From positions 12,239,243 through 12,303,242 of the forward strand of contig JAHCVI010000001.1 of assembly GCA_019096155.1 (NCBI GenBank): a stretch of 64,000 bases of DNA. Direction: 5' to 3'. The position numbers and the translations under genes were made by a program. The notes beneath the pieces are model-generated. The model was not told the origin of the DNA, searched no databases, and saw only the letters and a program-made list of their open reading frames with translations. This stretch comes from Staphylotrichum longicolle. Taxonomy: Eukaryota; Ascomycota; Sordariomycetes; Sordariales; Chaetomiaceae. This document shows, one piece after another, positions 32,187 through 43,495 of the stretch (position 1 is its first letter; each line of letters opens with the position of its first letter).

Positions 32187-33774
32187 CGTGGGCTGGTCTG
32201 TGGTGTCCTGCTACTTTCTGACTGCTGTGATGCCGCCCTTGGAGCCCACACCGGTCCCCCGCGAGCGTCGGAGCGACGGCTGGGTCAAGTTGGGCTGGTG
32301 ATTGCAGCCCGTCGTCCCTCTCTTGTCCTTCAACACTGGCTTCTCAGCTGGTGCTGTGTTGGAATGCGGCGAGCAGCCTCTCCCGTGTCTCGTGTCGTTC
32401 CTGTCTCGGGTGATGTCTCGCGTCGGCTCGGCGAGGAGGCGACTGGTGATAATGTGTCCCAAAGGATCGGTCGGCTGCTCGACAGAAACGATGAAAACTA
32501 AACAGACAAGATCAAGGAGAGTGCCGCCACCTCTGGCGGAGTGTCACGCCGCTTGTCAAGCAGACAGGCAAGCAGGGAGGTCAGGTAGGTAGCTGGGGTG
32601 ATACCAACGCCGATTTGCTATGGGCCTGAGTGTGGCCTGGCTTGTTGTCCTCAACTGCGCGACACAAGCGTCAGACCGGACCCAATGCAAGAGTGGAAAG
32701 CAGGGAGCGTGCGCTGCATGGCATGCGGCATGTAGAAGCAAGGTGTCTGCTTCGGGCGCACTCACCTTGCAAACGAGTCGAGAGTCTGGAGTCGAGTGTG
32801 CGATGTGCGATGTGCGATGTGCGCAATGAATGTCGGTGGCTGGAATGGGAATGGGAGGTGTGGAATGGGGTACGGAGTATCGTTGATCGAAGGAGAAACT
32901 GGAGAACTGGAATCAGACCTGCGCAGAGGAGGATCTAGCCCGCCATCCGATTTTCCTGTAGCTCGAATGCAGCGGTGCGACTGGCTGCATCCCTGATGCC
33001 GTTGTCCCAACCACCGACTTTTATTTACTTTCAGCTCGTTGGCCCGACACTGGCGACAAGGTTGCATTGGCGCCAGGTCTTGGCAGGAGGGAACAGGGGC
33101 GCAGCCAGGCGGGCCAGGTCCCTTGCCCTGCAATTGCCCCACCAAGTGACGCAGCCCTGCTCAACCCCCCCGGATCCAGTTTGCAGCCGCCCGCAGCAGC
33201 TTGCAGCACCTCAGCTTCCAGACCCAAACAATCGGAATGGTTACCACAGGTTGCGTCACTGCCTCCAAACATTGCCATTGATGCCTCATTGTCCCTTTAA
33301 CTACCTTAGTCTGATGCGTAGTTGACCTGGTTTTGAGCCCACGGGACCAATCTCTGCCTGATCAACCTCGAAAAACTCGGTGGTGGTATGAAGAGGGCGA
33401 GGGTTGACTTGTTGTGTCTTCCTGCTGAGCCTGCCATGTAATTAACGCAGTGCCGAGGACTCCAGCACTTCGCCAGAGGCGATGCAACAGGTGCGAGGTT
33501 TTGGGATACAAGCGAAAGATCATAGTTATGTGAGAGACCTCAGCATTTCGCTTGAGTCTTCTATTGCCCGAATTTCGAATCCCGTAATAAGTGTCGGGAA
33601 CCTCGGCGGCGACGGATTTGTCATCAACTCTTTCCGCCGCTGGCGTGCTGGAGGGGCACTGAGGGGCAACACCCCGAAATAAAGTCGAAGGCATTCCCAA
33701 ACCGGTCCACCTGCACACCCCCCTTCCATCCAACCCTGCACTCAGGTCGGCAACATAGCAACTACTCTTCAACA
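32187..33774. promoter_or_regulatory. Divergent upstream region, FIG1 / DsbA-like gene
   Basis: A 1.6 kb head-to-head spacer. It includes a short tandem TGCGATG array near 32798-32823. Only short frames are present, none recognisable. No specific binding sites were identified. Confidence 0.4.
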
Positions 33775-34532
33775 TGACAAACTTCCAAATCAAGGTCGTC
33801 TCGGACGCCATCTGCCCCTGGGTGAGCAAAGTTGTTCTGACCCTGCCTGTTCTGTCCAGGTCGCACTAACACATACACCTAAAGTGCTATGTCGGGAAAA
33901 AGCGACTGGAGCGCGCCATTCAGACATACAAGCGAGAGGTTTCCGGCGGCGCCAACGACACATTCAGTGTCAGCTGGCACCCTTTCTACCTCGACCCTAC
34001 CCTTCCCAAGACAGGCGTCGATCGAAACGTCCATCTGGCCAAGAAGTACGGCCCCGAGCGCATGGCCATGGCGACCGCCCACCTCAAGGCGCTGGGCGAA
34101 GCCGAAGGGATCAAGTTCTCGCTCCAGGGAAAGCTCGGCAACACCCGCGACGCCCACAGGCTTGTGCAGCTGGCCAAGACCAAATCCAAAGACGCCGAGG
34201 ACCGCCTCATCTCGTCTCTGTTCAAAAGCCACTTTGAAGAGGACGCCGACATCACATCCCAGGACGCCCTGGTCGCGATTGGGGAGAAGGCCGGGTTGGA
34301 CAAGGCCGAGGTGAAGGACTGGCTCGACAAGGGCAAAGGCGGCCCAGAGGTTGATCGCGAAGTCGAGGAGGCGTACCGTCGGGGCATCCACGGCGTCCCC
34401 AACTTTACCATCAATGGCCAGTATCAGCTGGAGGGTGCGCAGGACGTGCAGCGGTTCCTGGAAGTGTTTGAGCGGGCCAAGAAGTCTGCGCCAGACGTTA
34501 GCACGGGCTCATCCGAGGGGTTGAGCTGTTAG
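33775..34532 (+). CDS. DsbA-like thioredoxin-fold oxidoreductase (FrnE / 2-hydroxychromene-2-carboxylate isomerase-like)
   Basis: Soluble thioredoxin-fold protein of the DSBA/FrnE family, found widely in bacteria and fungi; the physiological substrate is generally unknown. Exons 33775-33822 and 33885-34532 give 231 residues. The active-site C-x-x-C is CPWC, split by the intron right after CPW, within the family context VVSDAICPWCYVGKKRLE. The central helical insertion (ERMAMATAHLKALGEAEGIKF and the following block) and the late GVPNFTINGQYQLEGAQ, with the cis-proline motif, are typical. No signal peptide is seen, so it is probably cytosolic. The family name from chromene isomerase is only a fold label; a redox role is likelier because both cysteines are kept. 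Confidence 0.88.
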
Positions 34533-34639
34533 CTCCGGGCAATACTACAGAGACTCACCATTACCAATCTAAAACCTGTCTCAAACCCTCGGCATGGTAG
34601 CCCTGGATGCGTAATGAGAAGTGAGCAACATGCCGAGTT

Positions 34640-35540
34640 TCAGATATCGAGCAGGCCACCCAGATCCCGCTCGATAGCTCTCAACCTCGCCTGCAGCTGC
34701 TTCTTCTTCTTGTCCAGCTCCCGCACCTCCTCCTCCTCCTCCTCAGATCCTCCTCCGTCATGGCCGCCCCCTCCGCACCCGCACCCGCACCCGCACTCTG
34801 TTCCTCATTCGCCTCCTCGTCCTCCTCCTCCTCACTCAACACCCTCTCCAGATTCATCCGCTCCAACGCCCCTGCTGCTCCCCGACCTTGGCCTCGTAGT
34901 ACGCCAGCGTGTTGCTCTGCTGCGCATACTTCTGCCTCTGCGCGGGGATCCGCTCGAGCGCCCCGGGGAGCGGGTACACGGCGCACAGCTTCTCGGCCCC
35001 GTGCAGCAGCACCTCGATGTCGACGTCCCCCGCGTCCCGCCCACCTCGGCCGTGTCCATGTCCGTGGCCGTCGCCCCGCCGCACGATCTGCGCGTGCAGG
35101 TCGCCGCCCAAGACGGCGGCCACGGCGGTATTACGGCGGGCGGTCGGTCCCGTGCGGGTCGAGTTGGGGGGCGGGCCGGTCGTGACTTCGCCATCGGCCA
35201 CGTTGAAGACGGTCTGGCGCCGGGAGGAGGGCTTGGGTGGATCCGGGTTGGGGGTCGGGCGGGCGATGGCGGGGGGTGGCGGAGGCGGAACCGAGAAGAG
35301 GGCACGCTCGTGGGCTTCGGTGTCGCGGATGAGGGAGGTGATGTCGGGGTTAGAGAGAAGGGCGTTGGTGAAGATTTTGGGGGGTGGAAAGCTGGTTGCA
35401 ATGTTTGGCGTTAGTCGGTTGTTTACTTTCTCTGGTTCGTGTTGAGGCAGTTGGGGATGGAGAAAGGGGCCTTACGGGAGACTGTCAATGCCTTGACAGG
35501 AAATAGAGATCTGCTCCAGATGGGCAGAAAGAAGAGACAT
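34640..35540 (-). CDS. spc34: DASH complex subunit SPC34, reading frame interrupted twice
   Basis: Component of the DASH/Dam1 ring that couples kinetochores to microtubules. Exon 1 (35540-35476) encodes SLLSAHLEQISISCQGIDSLP and exon 2 (35391-34640) the rest. Family marks are FPPPKIFTNALL, ITSLIRDTEAHERALFSV, the AVAAVLGGD block and LLHGAEKLCAVYPLPGA, ending in a charged coiled coil (VRELDKKKKQLQARLRAIER) and DLGGLLDI. Two single-base losses are needed to join it. The first is in a G run at 34869-34872, between VGEQQG and ALERMNLERVL. The second is near 34746, between MTEED and the Glu-rich coil. With both allowed for, length is about 272 residues and divisible by three; as written it ends early after EQQGRWSG. 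Confidence 0.8.
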
Positions 35541-37508
35541 GATGGGCAGCTCTAATCACTCGAAATAGTCGGTTGATGTCGCATCCTCACAGCGCTTTGC
35601 CCCCATCGCGGGTTGATTGTGATGTTTGCGCACTGCAGTACAATGTCTTGGCATTTGGCCGGCACGTGACTTTATTTCCCAGCTCGAGTGCTTCTTCGGT
35701 CCTTCCTGTGATCTCCCTTTCCGTCCTGAATGGAAGTCATGCTCCTCCTGTACAATTCGCATATTGCACAACAGACCAAGGTACATTCTGGTAACAGTGA
35801 CGCCCTAGATGCTTGTTGAAGATTCATCGGGTTGTACTTTCACTGGATCCGATATCCGGTGTGGCACAGACGTTCCAGCTCGCATCCTGGTCTGAAGCTC
35901 TGTTGTCGAGCCGCAACGGATGACGCCCAACGGCACTCAGGCAGCTGTTGCTCCACTCTGTTGACAAGGCCGCTTTGAAGAGACTTGGACACAATGTCCA
36001 GTCCACACCTTGAGCAACGGGCTATCGCACCTCAGCTGCGAAGTGCGCGCTGACAATGCGCCCCTACAGCACGTCTTTGACTTGCGCATTCGCGGAATGC
36101 TCATGCTGCGCAACCTTGCTGTGCAAGCATCCTGATCTGCCCACATCCCACCCACACCTCTGGGGACCATAACCACCCTTCCGCTCATTGGGCATGGCTG
36201 CCGCTGAGGCAAAACTTGCTGCAGGAAAGGAGCCGTCAAAAATAGGCTGGTCCCAAAGTTTCTCGGTCGAGGCCGGGGTCATGATTCGTTGCCGGCTCCG
36301 TCGAGGCACCGGGGCGCCCTGTGTGGATGACAGAACTCTGCGCCGGAGCTTCTTTGCTTTGTTGCGCAAGTGCTGACACGATAGACAACCTCGACCGCCA
36401 CTATGATCTGTCCTGACACAGCATGAGGCCGGCACCCAGAGCATTCTCAGTTTTGCGCCGACCGCCGGTCTCGCGCTGCGACGTCGCTCCTCTGAGTCGC
36501 TGTCACAGGTTTCGTGCCCCGTAGCGTTCTCGCTTGCGACTCTCGCCAGGGGAAGCACCAGGGGTTCGCTGGAGCATTGCTGCCCAAGCTGCCGCTACTC
36601 CTCCGAGCAGCGCCGGGCCAACATGGGCTGATGGCAGGAGTTGGTTCTTTCATGTTGGCTGCTCCGTCCCCATCGACCCGCCGTGCTCCTTGAAGGGCTT
36701 GGGAACCCTGCAGCACAAAGATGCGAGGGGATTGCTCCTGGCAAAACTATAAGATGGATCTTCGGTCCGATGCCCAACTGTGGTCCGTAATTCTGGAAAC
36801 TTGGCCCAGTCTCGGAACTCGGACGGCAGGAACACAGCTTTAAAACAGCCAAAAGCAGACCAACGGCTCGCCGCCAGAAAACGGCGTCTCTGAAAACCAG
36901 CCCAACTTGGTGCGACCTCAACTTTATCCTGACTTCTGTCACGAGGAGGATCGAGTTTGGCCTCCCCGACCCTTCCGACGAGCCGCCCTAACGCTGCCGG
37001 CACCCAGGCTGGAGCAGTTTCACTGCGCACTGCGAGCAAGTTGGAAGCCGCGCAACGGCGCACATCCTCTCCGTGGCACCAGCCAGCATCGACGTGCGCA
37101 GCACCACCCATCCCACCTCGCCCCCGCAGTGCCAATTGCTCTGCTCGACTGCTTCTGCTCAGATTTCCCCCCCAGCAATATCGGGAATCAGCCTGCGCTG
37201 CACGCAACCCGCACCGGACTTTGCACGATATTATCATGACAACCAACCGAAGCCCCATATCTTCTCCTCGTTGGAGGTTTATTCTCTGGGTGCTGACACC
37301 CTGATCCGGCTTCCCTTTCTCGCAAATCTTTTTCTCACTCTCTATTTCTCTCTCTCCCGTCTTCCCCGCCATTTCCCTCGTCTACCCCACACTCGCAAGG
37401 GTCAATCGATAAGATCCCGCGGGAGGGACCCCGGACGGAACGACGCAATAATTGGAAAGTTGAAGACCAACCGAATCGGTCCGGGCTGCAGCACACAAGT
37501 CGCAGACC
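35541..37508. promoter_or_regulatory. Divergent upstream region, SPC34 / unknown disordered protein
   Basis: Nearly 2 kb between divergent genes. A 240-codon minus-strand frame (36650-37372) exists but has biased, Arg/Gly-rich composition and no family resemblance, so no gene is called. The part from about 37100 to 37500 is C/T-rich, like a leader. No RNA gene was seen. Confidence 0.4.
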
Positions 37509-38465
37509 ATGTGGCCAACGACGACAAACTCGAAAATATCTCAAAACGTGGGGCCATCATCCCCGCCACAGACCCCCAGGACCGCATCCCCCGTCTTTGG
37601 CCGCAAGAGCAGTCCCCGGCCGGGGGAGTTGCCGCCACACGTTCCTCTTCGTCCAATGGCGCCGCCGCTGTCAACCGGCCAGACGGCGGTGAACGGACTG
37701 AACTTCAGCCGCCCCCGGGCCATTCGCCCTGATCAGCTCTCGCCGCGCACCACCAGCGCGTCGTCGTCTGCCCCGTCCTCAGACGTGGAAGACTCGGAGA
37801 GTTCGGAGGCCTCGGATGCGGCCGGGACCTCGCCGCCGGCGACCGCAGAGCGGCGGCCCGCCGCGGCCCCACCCGCGCCGCAAGCAAGGATCAGCCGCGT
37901 TGTGACACACACCGAGTTCATCGTCGAGGAGCTGAGCGACTTTGGCGACAGCGACGGCGAACGGCTCGGCGTCATCCGGCCGTGCGCCATTGAGTATCCC
38001 GAATCAGACCGCAGCCGCTCGACCTCAAGACATCGGCCCGAGGTGGACCAAAGAATGATGTTCAACCTCGGAAACCTCAACTGCAGCGACGACTCGGACG
38101 AGAGACACTTGGACGAGCACGAGTATGAGGCGTTTCTCCTGAAGAGGCGTGCAGAACGCAGGCACAAGCGAATGACCTCGGGCAGCATCGGCAAGCGCAC
38201 CATCAGCGAAAGTATCGGCAGCGACACCGACCATGAGGACATCCGGTCTTTGTTGGGCGCCGAAGAGGCCGGCTCCAGTGCACGGCGCCTCCGCCGGAGG
38301 GTTGGCGACCGGCGCAGTTTGCAGTTCCAGGATCCCCCGCCGCCGCCGAGGATCGACGAGCTTGACGAGCCCCACTCAAGCGAGGATGAGCTCTTCATTG
38401 GCGAGTCGCTCGCCCGCGAACTGCCTTACTATGAATACGTTAGCATGGAGATTGATTCTCCATGA
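37509..38465 (+). CDS. Disordered acidic/basic protein of unknown function
   Basis: Single exon, 318 residues; I do not recognise a domain. Residues 1-130 are Pro/Ser/Ala-rich. A block around 130-160 (RISRVVTHTEFIVEELSDFG) looks structured. A mixed-charge stretch follows (DSDERHLDEHEYEAFLLKRR), then an Arg/Lys-rich KRMTSGSIGKRTISESIGSD motif that reads like a phosphorylated, nuclear-type segment. The end has DPPPPPRIDELDEP and an acidic SSEDELFIGE tail. Codon use matches neighbouring real genes, and the charged motifs look like those of conserved hypothetical proteins of Pezizomycotina, but that is from memory. A nuclear or chromatin-linked role is a guess only. The ATG at 37509 is the first in frame after a pyrimidine-rich leader. 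Confidence 0.7.
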   Translation: MWPTTTNSKISQNVGPSSPPQTPRTASPVFGRKSSPRPGELPPHVPLRPMAPPLSTGQTAVNGLNFSRPRAIRPDQLSPRTTSASSSAPSSDVEDSESSEASDAAGTSPPATAERRPAAAPPAPQARISRVVTHTEFIVEELSDFGDSDGERLGVIRPCAIEYPESDRSRSTSRHRPEVDQRMMFNLGNLNCSDDSDERHLDEHEYEAFLLKRRAERRHKRMTSGSIGKRTISESIGSDTDHEDIRSLLGAEEAGSSARRLRRRVGDRRSLQFQDPPPPPRIDELDEPHSSEDELFIGESLARELPYYEYVSMEIDSP

Positions 38466-39885
38466 GGTCTTCGGTCTGTCCTATTAAACTCGGCGTTCCC
38501 TCATGAAGGGCCTTTTTTGCGGGGGACTACAGCCGTCCTTCATTCGAAGTCGTGGCCTCTCCCCTCGCCTTACCACTAGTTACCCTCGATACCAATGCCG
38601 ACGAAGACGACGATGTTGATGATGACGACGACGACGACGACACGAAGATGACAAAAGCTACTGCGATGACGACGATAGCATTCTGCTTGGTGGCATGCAT
38701 CCTGGGCATAGGCGGCATTACTTTTTTGGCGGGTTTTAGCACATTTGTGCAATGCATGGTCAGCCAGGCAATTTCTCCGCAGAGAGGATACTTCATCTTC
38801 ATCGAACAACCCATCTCTTTGCCTTTTTCACGGCCTTGACACCCAACCCAACGAGCCTCACCGATGGGAGAGAAAGCGAGCTTCGGGCTCTCAACCATAC
38901 CAGGAACGGCACGGCAAACGAGAACGTCAGACGGCCCTGTATTTCCATGGCATTGATTGTGGTGTCTGCAGCGCGTATGGTTGATGATACCTGATAGACT
39001 TGGGATTCCTGTAGTTCCGGAGGCTTGTTAGGCGACAGAGTTTCTTCAACACCACGGTGCCCAGGTTTGAAGGCCTTGATGGTTACACATGTGGTGGCGT
39101 GGAATGTTGGAACTGTTTGATGGGAGGAATCTCCCCGTGCGCAGAGGCTTATGTCTGGGATCTCAGAGACTCATAGATTGTTCCCATAGACGGCGCTTCC
39201 TTGAGCTCTCTCAATGTACTGGGGTGGGACAAGACAAATCCATTAACAGTCCCTCACTCACATTTGTGCAGCCCCCGGAATGTGCGTTCATGAATGCCCA
39301 AGCTCCATTTGATACAACCCAGCATCTTCAGTAATCAGTTCACCCTTTTCTCACCGTCTGGGAATTGGTGCCAAGACCCGAGGCAGCAGGGCTGAGAGAG
39401 AGGTTGTGGCGTAAGTTGTGGCTGACTCTGCCGGTTTAACAAGGCTGACCAATCAACTAGCGCTCAACACGTGCCAGCCACCAGATGTCTTTTGAGACTT
39501 GACTGCCCCTGCTCCACCATTGGAAACAACGTCAGGCATCCTCGTGCTGAACATCGGGAGTGTGTCCTGGACGTGCACCCCGTGTACCTCTCGGCATCGT
39601 GACTCCATCACATCATCCTCCACCTCTGCGGCTGCTTGTCTCGAGCACCTGGAGGCTCTTATCTGTGGTGCGGAGCATTTCCCCGCTTATTTGATAGTAA
39701 TTCCTTCCAAACGCGCGCGAACCGGTCGAAACCCACAGACGCTCCGCGAAACGAATCGAGCATCAACCGATCGAACCTTCTGCCTCTCCCTGCTGCCTGC
39801 TCTCACATCTTCCGAACCTCTTCCACCTCCTCAGTTGCATCTGGCTACCCCAGTTCCTTGTTCAGCCGCAGGCCGAAGCTGCAAT
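38466..39885. other. Intergenic; includes an Asp-codon repeat frame
   Basis: About 1.4 kb upstream of TAF12. A 95-codon plus-strand frame (38552-38839) encodes an Asp run made by GAC/GAT repeats, then one hydrophobic segment; it might be a small membrane protein but has no support beyond openness. The right part, with C/T-rich tracts from about 39500, is probably TAF12 leader. Confidence 0.35.
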
Positions 39886-42080
39886 ATGAATCCAGCTCCC
39901 GGACAGGGCCTGGCCGGCCGGGCAACCCCTCAGAATGCCCAAGTTGCCGCCGCCCAGAACCGGCAGCAGGGCCCTCCTCTCTACCGCCCTGAGATGATGC
40001 GGAGCATCACGTTTCTCGCCGACGACGAGAAGATCAAGTACGAAAAGGGCCTTGCCGGTCTCTGGAAACTACATGATACCGCTGTCCCTGGCTCCGCTCC
40101 ACAGGAGGATGCAAAGAAGAAGATCGCAGAGTTTGGGAGGATGCTCTTGGCCAAGATTCATCAGCGCCGCACTGCGGTCCAGCAGCAATCTCAGCAGTCT
40201 CAGCAGCCACAGCAGCAGCCACAGCAACCCCAACGGCCACAGCAGCCCGCCCAGCAACCCGGCCAGGTTGGAGCTCAACCGCATGCTCAGCAGGCTCCCG
40301 CAGCCCAAGCTGGTGCCGGCCCGCCTGCGAACATGGGCAGTCAACCCTCCCAGACACCTGCAACGGGGCAGCAGGCCTCGCAGAACCCGTCGGCTGCGGC
40401 TGCTCAGGCGAGACCTCTCCCTGGCCATATCATCGCCCATCTTAATGACATGCAGTTTCAACCTCCGGCCAACGTGCCCGACAAGGCGAAGTGGCTCGAA
40501 GAAATCAAGCACAAGTACTCGAGAGCGCTGTACCTGATGGAAAGCGCTCGCAGCAACACCAAGACGATCGATCAGACGCTTCAAGAAAACCAATCCCTGC
40601 CCGCCGAGGAGAGGAAGAAGCTGGAGGAACGCAAGGTGCACCTTCAAAAACAATATACGGAGGCCATCACGTTCGCAAATTTGGTCAGGAAGCAGTATGG
40701 TCCCGGCGGAAACCAGAGGCCCGCCCAGAATGGTGCCGTTGGCCCGAATGCCGCAAATCAGGCGCGTCCGCCAACTGCGGGAGCTCAAGGCGTGGCCCAG
40801 CCTGGCCAGGGTTTGAACAATGGAACGCCAGTTGCGGCTCCTGCGAATTCAATGCAGAGTTCTACTGCCGCGGTCAATGCGGCCATTGAAGCTGCCAAAA
40901 AACAGCAACTGGCAGCCGGCCGGGTGCCAGGCGCGGTGAACGCGCTCCCGGCGCAGCAAGGGCCACCTTCTCAGCAACCGCAACAGTCGCAAGTACAAAC
41001 TCCGGCAACACCAGCACAAGCGCAACAATCTCCCGTCACTCAAGCGCCTCCGGCACAACCTCTCGTCCCCCAACAACAGCAACATCAGCCGCAACAACTG
41101 CACCAGCCTGCGCCGCCGATCAAGATCGAACCCGGGACGCAGCCTTTGCCAGCGCCTCTTAATACGGCAATCGCAGCGGCCGCCGCTGGTGGGATGCCGT
41201 CGGCAGGCACATCGACCCAGAATTCTGCGCGTCTTCAGACTCCCCAGTCGGCGACGCCCACGACTGCCAACGCCAACATCCGCCCTCTCACGCACGCGGC
41301 TGCCGTCAACCTGGCATCGCAACCGCGGTCTGGTGCGATTCCCGCAGCCCCGACCACTGGCCCCGGGAGCACTCCGGGTTCGGGTCTCAACGTGATCGGC
41401 GGAGCGCAGCAGCAAGGACATCCGCACGCGCACCCTTCGCAACCCCAGCAGCAATCTCAGCAGCCATTGCATTCAAAACTGCCGATTCCCAAGGTCCTCC
41501 ACGAGAAAGCCACCGCAATGCCGACTCCGGTTTCGAACATTGGAGGTATCGGCAGTGCTGGCCGCCCTACTTATAGCGGGGGCGGCGGCATCGGCGGCGG
41601 TGTGATGAACCAGCCCGCGTTGCCCAAGACGCCCGCGTTTCAGCTTGATGGCGAGGGCGAGCGCATCCTCAACAAGAAGAAGCTGGACGAGCTGGTGCGC
41701 CAGGTTTGTGGCGGCACGGCTGAGGGTCAAGAGGGGAACATGTTGACCCCCGAAGTGGAAGAGGTCAGTCGGCCCGTTTTGACAGGGTTTTGCCTCGTTC
41801 TTTACTGACATGCAGCCTACAGTCTGTCCTCACCATGGCCGACTCGTTTGTCGACAATGTTCTCCACCAGGCGTGCCGCAACGCCAAGGAGCGAGGGTCC
41901 AAGGTCCTGGAGATACGCGACATCCAGCTCGTTCTGGAGCGCACCTACAACATCCGTATCCCCGGCTACTCTAGCGAAGAGCTGCGGACGGTCCGCAAGG
42001 TCCAGCCCAACAACTCGTGGATTAAGAAGATGAGTGCTGTGCAGGCTGCCAAGGTTGTCCCTGGCAAGGGTGATCTTTGA
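39886..42080 (+). CDS. taf12: Transcription initiation factor TFIID/SAGA subunit TAF12
   Basis: Histone-fold subunit shared by TFIID and SAGA, pairing with TAF4 or ADA1 in the nucleus. Exons 39886-41763 and 41823-42080 give 711 residues. The long N-terminal part is Gln/Pro/Ala-rich low complexity, interrupted by ordered pieces (FLADDEKIKYEKGLAGLWKL and the KWLEEIKHKYSRALYLME block). The C-terminal histone fold starts at ERILNKKKLDELVRQV and, across the intron, continues with ADSFVDNVLHQACRNAKERG, SKVLEIRDIQLVLERTYNI and RIPGYSSEELRTVRKVQP, the TAF12 signature. The donor GTCAGT and the second of two nearby AGs at 41822 keep the frame. The Gln repeats suggest an activator-contact surface. Confidence 0.93.
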
Positions 42081-43495
42081 GATTCTTCGCTGTCCTTGGG
42101 TCGGAAGTTACCTTACAAGGCATGACAGTAACCGTTTCTTCTTTTCTGTTTGAGGGCAACAGAGCTCTTTTCCGATGTGTTTCTGGACGGACCACGATTT
42201 ACAGTACCTGGGGTGATTAATGGCTAAGGAGGGGGGAAACAGGCGCAGAGGACTCTTTAGGCAGGGACAGGGAGGATGGATGATTTCTCACTTGCACTTT
42301 TGGGGTTCGGAGTTTGGGAAGATGGACTTGAGGAGATGGACACAGAGCCCATAGCAAGGAGCATCCACAGTTCTTCATTGTGGCCGATGTATGCTGGCTC
42401 CTCGTTGTTATCAATCTGGTCCGCGATGGTGTCCCTGCAGTTGTGACTACCGTCCCCAAGGTATTTTAAAGGAGGATTTCAGCGTTCACTGTGGTTGCCG
42501 ATACGATGGGCTTTCAAAAAGTTCAGTACCCATTCCCAATTGACAGCCCACACTTGGCACCATTATGAAATCAGTTGCAAGCACTCTTGAGGCGCAGCGG
42601 ATGTTTTGAGGTTTGATATTTTTGGGCACTAACCAGGCAGTGCCGACCCAATCAGCTGCCCAGGAAAACAGGAAAGGGGTGTTCGAGAGAAAGCATTTCT
42701 ATAATATTTGGATGTCAGTGTAATCAACAACGTGTTTTGCAAGGAGAAGTATATTTGTTCATGGCTTTGCGAGGTAGACGATTGCACCTGGAGGAGGTGT
42801 ACGAGGGACGACGCGAGATGGCCGTCATCGCCTTCTTTTGCTGACTCAAATGCAACGTGCAGAAACAGCAAGAAGCTGGGGCCCAACAGGCAGCAAATCG
42901 ACAACGTCACAAAGCATCCAGCCGGCCCAAGCCTAAGTGGGTCCCTGGGGCGAGCCGCATCCACTGCCCATCCGCTGCTTGGGGCGCTTCAGCTTGGGTG
43001 CGGCAGCTGTCCAAGTACTATGGTCCGAGCTTGTACCTGGCCACGCTAGCCCCTAGCGCGTCACGCTGAGGTCTCACTGCTCAGCTGGGTACTTCAACCC
43101 TCTTCCAGCCAGGCGCTCGTGGCTCGTGTCACGTTTGGCAACTGCCCTCTCAATCTCCGACTGACCTCGAGCTTTTCGAACCTTCCATTCCTGCATCACA
43201 GACCCAAGCACCACAAACATCTTTCACCACGGCGATAGTGATTCCGATTGCCTGTAGGACGTTCCACCTGCAATCCAGGCAATTTTCTTTCCGACCCCCC
43301 CGCGTGGTCAAGCATTTGAGCGGCTGCGATTCCCAACAAACAAACCCCGGCGAGGTCGCCCATCTGACCCAGCCAACAAGTCAAAGTCGGCTGCGCGCCT
43401 CGCGATCACGCCGGCGCCATCCATCAACCCCCGCCAGTTTCCCATCGGCGGAAGCGCATCGATTTTCCTAGGACCTCACAGACCACACCTCCGCT
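42081..43495. other. Intergenic: TAF12 3' flank and RPN3 upstream region
   Basis: A 1.4 kb spacer. No gene was recognised; short frames on both strands lack family character. The last 300 bases are C-rich and likely the RPN3 leader. No PACE-like proteasome element was confidently seen. Confidence 0.45.

Noticed and set aside
36650..37372. 240-codon minus-strand frame in the SPC34 upstream spacer
   Set aside because: Biased composition, no recognisable motif, and it overlaps the C/T-rich leader of the next gene.
38552..38839. Small Asp-rich membrane protein frame
   Set aside because: Openness stems from GAC/GAT repeats; there is no homology or splice support, so it is mentioned only in the spacer entry.
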